Below, in pieces: positions 23,770-32,344 of a stretch of DNA of 64,000 nt. Source of the stretch: JABFSM01 sp052389555. GTDB lineage: Bacteria; Gemmatimonadota; Gemmatimonadetes; Gemmatimonadales; GWC2-71-9. The translations under genes and the position numbers were made by a program. Under the pieces are notes generated by a model that did not search any database, was not told the DNA's origin, and saw only the letters and a list, made by a program, of their open reading frames with translations. Numbering within the stretch: position 1 is the first letter of the stretch; each line of letters opens with the position of its first letter. The DNA is taken from assembly GCA_052389555.1 (NCBI GenBank), contig JBQTHV010000036.1, positions 38,665 to 102,664 of the forward strand. Reading direction: 5' to 3'.

Positions 23770-25233
23770 TTAGGAAACCCTCTCACTCGGTGTGGGACGC
23801 GGGAGCGTGACCGTGAACAGAGTTCCCCGGCCGGGGCGACTCTGGACCGTAATGCTGCCCCCGTGCGCTTCGGCCACCCACTTGGTGATGGCCAACCCCA
23901 GCCCCGCCCCAGGGCGCTCCCCGGTGCGGGAGCGGGCCGGGTCCGCCCGCCAGAAACGGTCGAATATATGCGGCAGGTCTCCGGCCGCAATCCCGATCCC
24001 GGTATCCGCGACTGAGAGCACCAGGGCCTCTCCGGTGTCTCGCAGCGTGATGGTCACGCCCCCGGCGGGAGTGTACTTCACCGCATTGGTCACCAGGTTG
24101 AGGAGGAGCTGACGGATTCGCGCGCGGTCGGCGCGGAACGGAACCGGCGCATCCGGTAGCTCAGTGGTCACGGTGAGTCCGGCCGGCTCGGCCAGCATGC
24201 TCGCGGTTTCGCCGGCTTCGGCGACGAGCTCGCGCAGATCGCAGTCCTCCAGCGCGAGCGGGAAGCGGCCCTCGTCCGCCCGGGCGAGGGTGAGCAGGTT
24301 GTCGACCAGCTCGCTCATCCAATTGATCTGGTCGAGCGACTCGTCGAGGGCGGGCAGGATTTCGGCCGGCGTGCCGGGGTGACGAAGGGCACGCTCAACG
24401 CCGGTTCGAAGCACCATGAGCGGGGTCTTGAGCTCATGACTCGCCTCGGCAGTAAAGCGGTGCTGGGCCGAGAAGCTGCGTTCCAACCGCTCGAACATCC
24501 GGTTCGCGGCGGCGCCCAGCCGGGCAACCTCGTCGCCATCACGCTCGACCGGCACCCGGCGATGCAAGCTGGTGCCGTCGGTGATGGCCTCGAGCTCGCG
24601 CACCATGGCGCCGAGGGGGACCAGGTTGCGTCCCGCGACCCAGTAGCCGAGCAGCAGGGACGCCAGGAGGATCAGGGGCGCGATCACCAGCATGCTGGAG
24701 AGGAGCGCCTGGGCGTCGAGGATGGTCGCTGTGCTGGGCGCCGCGACCAGGAGTGCGGCGACTTCGAGGCCGGCGCCGCGCACCGGCATCGCCTGGTAAT
24801 AGGCCGGACCGACTCGAGGATCGAACCGATAGGCCCCTTTACCGGGCGCCGGGGAGGGGGGCCGCACTGGGGCGAGGAACTGTTCGAACGAGCTGACCGG
24901 CAGGGCCGCCGCGCTGTCGGAGGCGAAGAGCACCCGCCCCTGGCGATCGACCACCACGAAGTAGTCCTGGATGCTCTCGAAGTAGGAGGCGATGGCGGGC
25001 TCGAGCACCGGAAGCGAATCCCGGGTGACCACCCTACCTAACACGCGGTAGGATTCTTCCAGGTAACGGGCCGCCAGCTCGGCCTCGAGCCGAATGCGGT
25101 CCTGCTGGCGAAGGTCGAAGCTCCGCCGGCTGGTGCGCTGCCAGCTGAAGTAGAGCAGCGCGCCGAAGGCGGCCATCGTTACGGCCAGTGCGACGGCGAA
25201 ACCCGCGCTGAGCCGCCAGCGGATCGAGCGCAT
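23770..25233 (-). CDS. Two-component sensor histidine kinase (HAMP, HisKA, HATPase)
   Basis: A 487-residue kinase with two membrane segments (about 10-28 and 180-205) flanking a periplasmic domain that contains IQDYFVVVDRQGRVLFAS, a Cache-like pattern. A HAMP region follows (VPLGAMVRELEAITDG), then the H-box EASHELKTPLMVL with the phospho-His near residue 266. The ATPase N-box is NLVTNAVKYTP and the G boxes are DTGIGIAAG and GAGLGLAI. It starts one base after the stop of the OmpR-type regulator, so they form a classic pair. A second kinase precedes the regulator in the same operon. Confidence 0.93.
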   Translation of the reverse strand: MRSIRWRLSAGFAVALAVTMAAFGALLYFSWQRTSRRSFDLRQQDRIRLEAELAARYLEESYRVLGRVVTRDSLPVLEPAIASYFESIQDYFVVVDRQGRVLFASDSAAALPVSSFEQFLAPVRPPSPAPGKGAYRFDPRVGPAYYQAMPVRGAGLEVAALLVAAPSTATILDAQALLSSMLVIAPLILLASLLLGYWVAGRNLVPLGAMVRELEAITDGTSLHRRVPVERDGDEVARLGAAANRMFERLERSFSAQHRFTAEASHELKTPLMVLRTGVERALRHPGTPAEILPALDESLDQINWMSELVDNLLTLARADEGRFPLALEDCDLRELVAEAGETASMLAEPAGLTVTTELPDAPVPFRADRARIRQLLLNLVTNAVKYTPAGGVTITLRDTGEALVLSVADTGIGIAAGDLPHIFDRFWRADPARSRTGERPGAGLGLAITKWVAEAHGGSITVQSRPGRGTLFTVTLPRPTPSERVS

Positions 25234-25234
25234 G

Positions 25235-25903
25235 TCAGGGCCGGATTACGTATCCGACTCCCCGCACCGTGTGGAGCAGCTTCTTCTCGTGCTGGGCATC
25301 GATCTTCTTCCGGAGCCGGTTGATCACCACGTCCACGATGTTGGTGCCGGGGTCGAAGTGGTAGTCCCACACATACTCGGTGATCAAGGTACGTGACATG
25401 ACCCGGGGGGAGTGCCGCATGAGGTACTCCAGTACCGAGTACTCCTTCGGCGTGAGCTCGATGAGCTGCCCGGCGCGGCGCATCTCATGGGTGTTGCGGT
25501 CGAGCTCGAGGTCGGCAACGACGAGGCGGGTCGGGGAGAGCTGCTTGGGGCGGCGGGCCAGGGCCTCGACCCGGGCCAGCACTTCCTCGAACGAGAACGG
25601 CTTGGTGACGTAGTCATCCGCGCCCGCCCGCAACGCCTCCACTTTCTGCCCCACCGCCTCCTGGGCGGTGAGAATCAGAATTGGGGTGGCGTTCCCGCGG
25701 TCGCGCAGGGTGCGGAGCACCTCCAGGCCGGTCATCCCGGGGAGGCGGAGGTCCAGAATCACCAAGTCGTAGTGCCCGCCCGACGCGAGTCGCAAGGCCT
25801 CGAGGCCATCGGGGACCAGATCGGCGTGGTACTGGGCCTCTTCCAGGCCCCGGCGGACATACTGGCCGACCGTGCGGTCGTCTTCGACGACCAGGATCTT
25901 CAC
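25235..25903 (-). CDS. OmpR/PhoB-family response regulator
   Basis: A 222-residue regulator. Receiver domain residues 1-115 show VVEDD, phospho-Asp in VILDLRLPG, Thr in ILTAQ and Lys in YVTKPFS. Residues 125-222 form a winged helix typical of the OmpR family (ELTPKEYSVLEYLMRH, then GTNIVDVVINRLRKKID and RGVGYVIRP). It overlaps the preceding kinase by 4 bases and is followed by another kinase after one base, so it is likely shared by both. Confidence 0.95.
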   Translation of the reverse strand: MKILVVEDDRTVGQYVRRGLEEAQYHADLVPDGLEALRLASGGHYDLVILDLRLPGMTGLEVLRTLRDRGNATPILILTAQEAVGQKVEALRAGADDYVTKPFSFEEVLARVEALARRPKQLSPTRLVVADLELDRNTHEMRRAGQLIELTPKEYSVLEYLMRHSPRVMSRTLITEYVWDYHFDPGTNIVDVVINRLRKKIDAQHEKKLLHTVRGVGYVIRP

Positions 25904-27429
25904 GCGGCCGCTCCAATCGCCACGGGCAGGAATACCCGGAAGTTGGTGCCGCGGCCCGGCTCGGAATCCACCTCGATCCGGCCGTAGTGCTGCTCCACGA
26001 TCCCATAGCAGATCGAAAGACCTAACCCGGTGCCGCGACCCGGCGGCTTGGTGGTGTAGAACGGCTCGAAGATCTTGGGCAGGTCGGCCGCCGCAATGCC
26101 GTGGCCGGTATCCGCGATCTCGATCTCCACCTCGTCGCCGCGAGCCGGATTGGTCCGGGTCGTCACCGTGAGCACGCCGCCCTCGTCCATCGAATCGACG
26201 CCGTTCAGCATGAGGGCCATCAGCACCTGGATCATCTGCTCGTCGTTGGCCAGGATCGGAGGAATGTCGTCGCCGAGGTGCCTGGTCACGGTGATGCGCT
26301 TGAACCGCTGGTGATGCTTCAGCAGGAACAGGGTCTGCTCGACCAGCTCATTGACCGGCGTCGGACCCTTCGGGACGGGTTCCCTGGGCCGGCTGAAGTC
26401 GAGCAGGCCCTCAACGATCCGGCTGCACCGGTCCACTTCCTTGTCGATGATTTCGAGGTACTCCCGGACGGTCGCGTCGGTCTTGCTGATCCGCCCTTCG
26501 ATCGCGGCCACGCAGGCGCCAATCGTCGCGAGCGGATTGTTGATCTCGTGCATCACGCCGGCGGCGAGCTGGCCCACGGCGGCCAGTTTCTCGCTCTGGA
26601 GAATCCGAAGCTGCACCTCACGCGACTCGGTGACATCCTCGCCGATCGTGATCACATGGGTAATGGCATCGCCCTCGAGCCGCATCGGGATCCGGCTGAT
26701 CCGGTAGTATCGGGTGTCCCCGGCTCCCTGGCCTTTGACCTCGATATCCAGTTGCTGGAGCTCGCCGGCCCGGAACACCCGGTCGAACTCGGCCTTGAGC
26801 TGGACCGCAGGCTGCCGGGTTAGGACCTCGAAGACCTGGCGCCCCACCACGTCGGATCTTCGCAGGCCCTGGGTACCCAGCTCCCGCTTCCGGTTCCAGA
26901 CCTGAATCCGGTAATCCCGGTCGATGACATAGAGGCCGACCGGGAGACTGTCGATGATGAGGCTGGTGAACCGGCGCTGCTCCTCGATCGCGCGAGAGCG
27001 GCTTGCCACTTCGAGGGCCAGATCCTCAGACAGCGCAACCGTGCCGAGAAACGGCGCCAGCAAGTCACCGACGATCGGCAGTACCGCAGCCATGCGCTCG
27101 GGCGGCTGAGCCGGCGGGACGAACTCGAGCTCGAGCAGGCCGACCCGCGTCCCCGCATGGATCAGCGGAACTCGGCGTACTCCCGGCCCTGCCGGGGGCA
27201 GCGCGTCGAGCGACTCCACGAAGTACTGCCTGCTGGGCCGGGTCACCCCGGTAAATCCGGCGGACCTCGGCTCGCGACGCCAGATCACGGCGCGTTGCGC
27301 ACCCAGACCATGCTGCAGAGCCACCGCGACGGTCCGCAGCGTTTCATCCGGTCCCAGGCCGCCGTTCAACACGCCGGCGATCTGACCGATCAACTCCAGC
27401 GCCGACCGCCCGGCCGCGAGCTCCGTCAT
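25900..27429 (-). CDS. Soluble histidine kinase with GAF-like and PAS domains
   Basis: A 509-residue kinase with no membrane helix. Residues about 1-150 look GAF-like (LGAQRAVIWRREPRSAGFTG). A PAS domain at about 160-275 contains LPVGLYVIDRDYRIQVWN. The H-box VMHEINNPLATIG places the His near residue 294. The ATPase boxes are LNGVDSMDEGG, DTGHGIAAADLP and GTGLGLSI. The NtrB-like H-box suggests a cytoplasmic signal. It heads an operon kinase-regulator-kinase. Which kinase phosphorylates the OmpR-type regulator in vivo cannot be told from sequence. Confidence 0.92.
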   Translation of the reverse strand: MTELAAGRSALELIGQIAGVLNGGLGPDETLRTVAVALQHGLGAQRAVIWRREPRSAGFTGVTRPSRQYFVESLDALPPAGPGVRRVPLIHAGTRVGLLELEFVPPAQPPERMAAVLPIVGDLLAPFLGTVALSEDLALEVASRSRAIEEQRRFTSLIIDSLPVGLYVIDRDYRIQVWNRKRELGTQGLRRSDVVGRQVFEVLTRQPAVQLKAEFDRVFRAGELQQLDIEVKGQGAGDTRYYRISRIPMRLEGDAITHVITIGEDVTESREVQLRILQSEKLAAVGQLAAGVMHEINNPLATIGACVAAIEGRISKTDATVREYLEIIDKEVDRCSRIVEGLLDFSRPREPVPKGPTPVNELVEQTLFLLKHHQRFKRITVTRHLGDDIPPILANDEQMIQVLMALMLNGVDSMDEGGVLTVTTRTNPARGDEVEIEIADTGHGIAAADLPKIFEPFYTTKPPGRGTGLGLSICYGIVEQHYGRIEVDSEPGRGTNFRVFLPVAIGAAA

Positions 27430-27557
27430 CGGCTGGCGACTCGTTCTCTCTGGCTCATGCCGTGTCGCCGACCTCGCCTCCGGCTCGGTTCCTCATGCGA
27501 TTCGCTGTAGTCTAACCGATCGGGCCCCGCGATGACCGGCACCGGCGAACGTCCCGC

Positions 27558-28153
27558 TCAGAAGGAATGCGGCGTCCCTAACCCGTACACCGCCGTCTCG
27601 GGATGGTAGGTCGTCCAGTCGAACCAGTAGTCCTTGAGGACATAGATCGCCCAGTAGTCCTTGAGGACATAGACCGCCGTCAGCGGCCTGCCCTGGAGCG
27701 GACCGGCAATCGCGCGGCCGGTCACCTGTTGCCACCAGGAGCCGGTTTCCCGATCTTCCATGATGAAGTTCTGATTGTTGATGCCGGCGAGCCGGAAGCT
27801 CAACACCTGTCCGTCCACTGTCCGCTCCCACCCCAGACCGGTGTGGCAAAGCGTTCAATAGGTCGCGAGGATGGGCACTCCACCGACCGAATCGTTCACG
27901 AGGTGATGATAGGCGAGCTGGCGCACCGGATACCCAGCGGGGTCACCGCCGATCAGGACCGCGAGGACCATGTCGTCCGGGTTCACGAGAACTCGGCCTG
28001 GGCGGCCCGCACAAAGCGAGGGTCCGTCAGCGGGGCGAACATCCATTCGAAGTAGTTCTGGCGCGCGAGCCACGCGGAGCCGACGATCGGCAAGGCCAGC
28101 ACCGCGGCCAACACCCGAGGCACGACCCACCGTATTACTCGGCTCCGGTTCAT
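27558..28153 (-). pseudogene. Broken DUF3179-family gene (frameshift, in-frame TGA at a conserved Cys, truncated end)
   Basis: From the ATG at 28153 the frame reads MNRSRVIRWVVPRVLAAVLA (signal or anchor) to VRAAQAEFS, then stops. Two extra bases near 27985-27990 shift the frame away from the expected EFVNPDDMVLAV, which continues in the next frame through GYPVRQLAYHHLVNDSVGG to ATY. There a TGA (27855-27857) replaces the Cys of the family's CxxC motif, giving ATY-TGA-TLCHTG. The frame then continues (INNQNFIMEDRETGSWWQQV) with a 27-base duplication and ends early. Its first codon overlaps the stop of the upstream fragment. I read it as a decaying gene. Confidence 0.82.
27624..27677. repeat. 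27-bp tandem duplication inside the DUF3179 pseudogene
   Basis: Two copies of ccagtagtccttgaggacat plus agaTcgc/agaCcgc lie head to tail (27624-27650, 27651-27677), differing at one base. In the pseudogene frame they encode AIYVLKDYW/AVYVLKDYW twice. The near identity points to a recent slippage or unequal exchange event. Confidence 0.9.
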
Positions 28154-28743
28154 TCCCGTGCTCCTCGGAAGAAGAACATGATCTCGTGCTCGCCCAGCAG
28201 CGTCAACACGGCGCGATCGCCCTCCACCGGCACCTCATCGACGGTGACCTGCCCGATGGGCCCCACGTTTCGAAGCCCAACCACGAGGGGAATCGAAGGG
28301 CCGAACTCGCGTTCCAGCCGCACCGTTGCCCAGTCAGCACGGGCCCGGATATCCAGGTCGAGCACGGTGCGGTGGCATCGGAGGCCCCGCAGTCGGAAGG
28401 CTCGCCATCCTTCGGGCAGCCACGGCCTGATTTCGTAGCGGCCCCCGGCCGCATCAGCTCGAACCCCGAAGAGGCCTGCGACGACGTGTCGAATCAGCGT
28501 TTCGGGGCCCGGCAACGCGGCCGACCCCACCCGCTTGAACCCCTTGGCCCACTCGAGCAGCAGGGCCTGCGCATCGGCGTCCCATTCCGGCCCCGAGCCC
28601 GGGTCGGCCCGTATTCCCGCCGGGTTATGGCGTGCGGCCCAGACAAACGCCTGATCGAGAGACGCCTCGGGAGTGGTGAGATGCGCTCGGGTCAGCCCGT
28701 GAAGCTCTCCGCCACGGCGCTCCAGTTCACGACGTTCCACCAC
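28150..28743 (-). pseudogene. C-terminal fragment of a larger, probably carbohydrate-active protein
   Basis: An open frame of up to 197 residues overlaps the end of sodA by 52 bases, so its real start cannot be where the first possible start codon lies. The C-terminal half (PGPETLIRHVVAGLFGVRAD, then RYEIRPWLPEGWRAF and a beta-rich tail) looks like the end of a large glycoside-hydrolase or debranching-type protein, but no catalytic domain remains. It runs by ATGA overlap into the broken DUF3179 gene. I treat it as the remnant of a deletion. A short functional protein cannot be excluded. Confidence 0.55.
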
Positions 28744-29297
28744 GCCGTGAGATAGTCAGCCCGGCGATTCTGGTATCTCAGATAGTACGCGTGCTCCCAC
28801 ACATCGCACCCTAACACGGGGTGCTTGCCGTCCATCATGGGATTGTCCTGGTTGGCCGTGCTCTCGATGGCGAGCTTGCCGTCCCGGGTGCGTACCAGCC
28901 AGGCCCACCCGCTCCCGAACCGATCCAGGCCGGCCTTCTGAAACTGTTCTTGGAAGCTCTCGAACGCGCCGAACGTGGACTGAAGGGTCCTGGCGAGCTC
29001 GCCTTCCGGAGTCTTTGCGCCGCCCGGCGTCATCCATGTCCAGAACAGCGTGTGGTTGAGATGCCCGCCGCCGTTGTTACGCACCTTGGTCCGGATCGCC
29101 TCGGGCACTTTGCCGAGGTCGGCGAGCAGGGCTTCGAGCGACAGATTCTGAAGCGCCGCCTGGCCCTCCAACGCGGCATTCAGATTGGTCACATAGGCCT
29201 GGTGATGCTTGCCGTGATGGATCCGCATCGTGGTCTCATCGATGTGCGGCTCCAGAGCGTTGTACTCGAACGGCAGGGGAGGAAGCGAGAACGGCAT
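28692..29297 (-). CDS. sodA: Superoxide dismutase, Mn-type of the Fe/Mn family
   Basis: A 201-residue enzyme that dismutates superoxide. The metal ligands are visible in order: His in MRIHHGKHH, His in GGHLNHTLFW, and Asp and His in DVWEHAYYLRY. The motif GSGWAWLV and the C-terminal STANQDNPM, where Gln sits as in Mn enzymes, favour manganese; metal choice cannot be proven from sequence. There is no signal peptide, so it is cytoplasmic. The two downstream frames on this strand are decayed. Confidence 0.95.
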   Translation of the reverse strand: MPFSLPPLPFEYNALEPHIDETTMRIHHGKHHQAYVTNLNAALEGQAALQNLSLEALLADLGKVPEAIRTKVRNNGGGHLNHTLFWTWMTPGGAKTPEGELARTLQSTFGAFESFQEQFQKAGLDRFGSGWAWLVRTRDGKLAIESTANQDNPMMDGKHPVLGCDVWEHAYYLRYQNRRADYLTAWWNVVNWSAVAESFTG

Positions 29298-29363
29298 GGC
29301 CCATACCTCGGTGCGGTCGGCGCCCTAATATAACGGCGGGCGGCAGGTCGCTCCGCACACCGG

Positions 29364-30584
29364 CTAACGCGCGGACCCGTCCAGGTCGCCGATCGTGCGA
29401 AGGCTCGGCGGCCGGATGCGCCGGAGACGAAGCGAGACCTGCTCGGCGCGAGCCAGCGCGCGGAGGACGTTTTCCCCACCCAGTTGGCGGAGTTCGGCGG
29501 CCTTCCAGCCACGGCGGGCGAGCTCCGCGAAGAGCGCCGGGTAGGTGGAGACATCCTCCAACCCGTCCACCGTATCGGTGATCCCGTCGAAGTCAGCGCC
29601 GATCCCCACATGATCAGCGCCGGCCACCTTGCGGATGTGGTCGATGTGGTCGGCAACATCGGCGATGGTAACCCGCGGGGGAGGGTGAGCGGCGCGCCAG
29701 GCTTCGCTCGAGTCGGACCAGGTGCGACGCGCCGCCGAAATAAACGACGGGACGAAGGGTACCATGACGACGCCCCCGTTTTGGGCCACCCGAACCAGAA
29801 TGGAATCCGGCACGTTGCGCGGATGATCCACCAGCGCCTGTGCCGCCGAGTGGGAGAAGATGACCGGCGCTTCGGCCGAGGTCAGCGCATCGCTCATCGT
29901 GGCCGGGGACCCGTGGGAGAGATCCACCAACATGCCAAGCCGGTTCATCTCGCGCACCACCTCTTCGCCGAACCGGGTGAGGCCACCGTGTCGCTGTTCC
30001 CCGAGCGCAGCATCGGCCCAATCCAGCGTGACATTGTGGGTGAGGGTCAGGTAGCGGACCCCGAGATCGTAGTAGGCGCGCAACGCACCGAGCGAGTTCT
30101 CGATCGCGTGGCCTCCTTCCATGCCGAGCAGTGAGCCGATGCGACCGGCGGCAAAGGCGCTCCGCACGCCGGCGGCGGTGGTCACCAATCGCAGCGATTC
30201 CGGATACTTCGCGATGACGCGGCGGGCAATGTCGATCTGCTCGAGCTGCACCCGGGCATACCCCGAATCGCCGATTTCGCCGGGCACATAGACGGACCAG
30301 AACTGCGCGCCCACCATTCCCTGCCGGAGCCGCGCCAGATCGGTGTGGCCGGGTGTCCGGCGCCGGAGATCGTACCGCTCGACGTCGCGGCTCATCGCCG
30401 TGTCCTCGCGGATCCGCCACGGCAGGTCGTTATGCCCATCCACCAGCGGCGTTGTGCGCAGGACCTGCCTCGCGAGCACGAGGTGGGGATCACGGACCTG
30501 CCCGGGAAGCGCGGGCGCCGCGCCGGCGAGGAGGACCATAGCAATCTGCGAAATCCGGGTAATCTGGAACGTGGTCGAATTCAC
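29364..30584 (-). CDS. Membrane dipeptidase (peptidase family M19)
   Basis: A secreted zinc dipeptidase of about 406 residues. The metal site starts with VDGHNDLPW (His-x-Asp), followed by GMEGGHAIENS (bridging Glu), and histidines in VDLSHGSP and IFSHSAAQALVDHPRN. The motif VGIGADFDGI is also typical. I start at the GTG at 30584 so that the signal peptide is complete (MNSTTFQITRISQIAMVLLAGAA in two parts: NSTTFQITRISQ then IAMVLLAGAAPALPG). An ATG at 30539 would cut it short. The bases encoding QITRISQI match the repeat arm at 18280-18380. M19 enzymes cleave dipeptides, including ones with D-residues. Confidence 0.9.
   Translation of the reverse strand: MNSTTFQITRISQIAMVLLAGAAPALPGQVRDPHLVLARQVLRTTPLVDGHNDLPWRIREDTAMSRDVERYDLRRRTPGHTDLARLRQGMVGAQFWSVYVPGEIGDSGYARVQLEQIDIARRVIAKYPESLRLVTTAAGVRSAFAAGRIGSLLGMEGGHAIENSLGALRAYYDLGVRYLTLTHNVTLDWADAALGEQRHGGLTRFGEEVVREMNRLGMLVDLSHGSPATMSDALTSAEAPVIFSHSAAQALVDHPRNVPDSILVRVAQNGGVVMVPFVPSFISAARRTWSDSSEAWRAAHPPPRVTIADVADHIDHIRKVAGADHVGIGADFDGITDTVDGLEDVSTYPALFAELARRGWKAAELRQLGGENVLRALARAEQVSLRLRRIRPPSLRTIGDLDGSAR
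30540..30568. repeat. Single repeat arm (ATTACCCGGATTTCGCAGATT) within a signal-peptide coding region
   Basis: On the minus strand the sequence ccagattacccggatttcgc then agattgc matches the left arm of the 18280-18380 hairpin (cacagattacgcggattacg, cagattc) with few changes. It encodes residues of the dipeptidase signal peptide. No inverted partner is seen nearby. Confidence 0.6.
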
Positions 30585-30710
30585 GGAATCACCAATGAGC
30601 GAGTGCGTGCAGGCCGGTCTTCCCGAATACCTCAGCCAAAGTAGGCGAGTCCATGCAGTTTCGGTACAGGCTTTGCACCGACGTGCCATCCTCGCAGGGA
30701 GGAGAGCAGC

Positions 30711-31355
30711 GTGATTACGGCCGATGCCCGCAGTCGTCTCACTCGCGAGGACCTCGAGCTCCTTGGTTCCTGCTTCGGCACCCGCTCGGTGCCGACGCAT
30801 CTGGATCAGGTGCTCGACCGGCGCGAGATCGCAAGCTATCTCCTTACCGCGACCATGCCGGGCCCCTCGCCTTCCCTGCTCTTCTACGTCCTGGTCCGGC
30901 ATGCCCTGCTCGACGTCGGGGTGAGGGACCCCTCGGTTGCCGATTACTTCGCGGCCGTGATCCGCGAGTTCGGTATCCGTCAGCGAGCCAACCGGGTTGA
31001 CGACCTGGACGACCACGACCATCACTATCTGGTCGACATCCTCGCCGATCTCGCTGCCGCGAGCGGGGCGCGACAGTTCAAGGTTTCGGTCCACCTGGGC
31101 AACTACGCACTCTGGCTGGCAGGCCTCTTTCCCGAGCGGATCGCCGCCCAGCGGATTCGCCGCGGTGGTCCCGATGTTTCATACTACGAGAGTCTGGGCG
31201 GTCGCGGCTTTGCGGAAGCGTCGGAGCACCGGCTCGCCGAGCAGGTTGGGCTCGAAGAGATCCTCCGGACTGCCGCCGAACGCGCCCACGAGATTCGAGT
31301 GGCGCTGAATCAGGTCAGTGACCACCTGGTTTTGCGGTCTCGGCTCGCTGCCTAG
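30711..31355 (+). CDS. Hypothetical protein, 214 residues
   Basis: A soluble protein with a GTG start preceded by ggagggagag. It begins MITADARSRLTREDLELLGS and has no signal peptide or membrane helix. The central segment DDLDDHDHHYLVDILADLAA is acidic and His-rich and could bind metal. The rest looks helical (RTAAERAHEIRVALNQVSDH). I do not recognise a family. It is divergent from the dipeptidase gene across a 126-base gap and has no obvious operon partner. The codon pattern is like neighbouring genes, so it is probably real. Confidence 0.7.
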   Translation: MITADARSRLTREDLELLGSCFGTRSVPTHLDQVLDRREIASYLLTATMPGPSPSLLFYVLVRHALLDVGVRDPSVADYFAAVIREFGIRQRANRVDDLDDHDHHYLVDILADLAAASGARQFKVSVHLGNYALWLAGLFPERIAAQRIRRGGPDVSYYESLGGRGFAEASEHRLAEQVGLEEILRTAAERAHEIRVALNQVSDHLVLRSRLAA

Positions 31356-31360
31356 CGAAT

Positions 31361-31407
31361 CCGAGTTAGGAGCTTCCTCCTCGCAACTCGCTACTCACTA
31401 GCTCCTA
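31361..31407. repeat. Short repeat element, AGGAGCT/AGCTCCT vocabulary
   Basis: The gap before the BtuF-like gene reads ccgagttaggagcttcctcc then tcgcaactcgctactcacta and gctcct. GAGTTAGGAGCT at the left is an imperfect inverted match to AGCTCCT...CAACTC at the right. It shares words with 300-330. Confidence 0.45.
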
Positions 31408-31417
31408 TATTCCCACC

Positions 31418-32344
31418 ATGCCGCGAATCGTCTCGTTTCTGCCGGCCGGGACCGAGATCGCCTACGCGCTCGGCGCGGGCGCGGAGCTGGTCGGACGGTC
31501 GCACGAGTGCGACTATCCCCCGGAAGCGATCGGGTTGCCGGTAGTTTCGCGGCCGGCCCTGGCGCTCGAGGGCCGGACGCCGGACGAGGTGGATCGGGCC
31601 GTGGCCGAGCGGCTCCGAAGCGGCGAGAGTTTATACGAGATCGATGAGCACCTGCTCCGTGACCTCGCCCCCGAGATCATTCTCACCCAGGACCTCTGCC
31701 AGGTCTGCGCCCCTTCCGGCCACGAGCTCAGCCGCGCGGTGCGCGAGCTTCCGGGCAACCCGAAGATCGTCTGGCTGTCGCCGGGTAACCTGTTCGAGAT
31801 TGAGCAGAACATCCTGGCGGTCGGGGAAGCAACCGGGCGAATTCCGGAGGCACGAGCGCTGATCGAGCGGAATCGCGAACGGATTGCCAAGGTCCGACGA
31901 GCCGTGTCGAGCGCTCCGGTGCGGCAGGTCGTGGTATTGGAATGGGTCGATCCGCCGTTTGCCGCGGGCCACTGGGTTCCCGAGATGGTTTCCTACGCGG
32001 GAGGCCGGGAGCTCCTGGGACATCCGGGGGCCAAATCGGAGCGGGTTACGCTGGACGCCGTGCGGGCCGCTGCCCCCGAGATCGTGATCCTGGCGCCCTG
32101 CGGGTTCGGACTCGACCGCGCCCTCGAGCTGGGAGCGCGACTCCCGGAAATGCCTGGCGCCGAGGCAATCGCGGTTGATGCGAATGCGTACTTCGCGCGG
32201 CCAGGACCGCGGGTCGCCGAGGGGATCGAGCTGCTCGCCCACCTGTTTCATCCGGAGCAGTTCGCCTGGCCCCATGCCACGCGGCCCTGGGGCCGGCTGC
32301 CGGACCTACATCCGGTGGCGGATCGCCCAGAGGTCCGGGAATAG
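31418..32344 (+). CDS. BtuF-like periplasmic-binding-fold protein without signal peptide
   Basis: A 308-residue protein with the two-lobe, helix-linked substrate-binding fold (MPRIVSFLPAGTEIAYALGA, then APEIILTQDLCQVCAPSGHE, VVVLEWVDPPFAAGHWVPEM). It belongs to the group annotated as cobalamin-binding or iron-complex-binding proteins. It lacks an export signal, as stand-alone members often do, so a cytoplasmic role is possible. No ABC transporter gene lies nearby. The last 39 bases overlap the convergent kynA gene tail to tail. Confidence 0.82.
   Translation: MPRIVSFLPAGTEIAYALGAGAELVGRSHECDYPPEAIGLPVVSRPALALEGRTPDEVDRAVAERLRSGESLYEIDEHLLRDLAPEIILTQDLCQVCAPSGHELSRAVRELPGNPKIVWLSPGNLFEIEQNILAVGEATGRIPEARALIERNRERIAKVRRAVSSAPVRQVVVLEWVDPPFAAGHWVPEMVSYAGGRELLGHPGAKSERVTLDAVRAAAPEIVILAPCGFGLDRALELGARLPEMPGAEAIAVDANAYFARPGPRVAEGIELLAHLFHPEQFAWPHATRPWGRLPDLHPVADRPEVRE

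Noticed and set aside
27855..27857. Selenocysteine codon in a DUF3179 protein
   Set aside because: The gene also has a frameshift, a duplication and an early end, so nonsense mutation in a pseudogene is simpler; it is kept only as an alternative to check.
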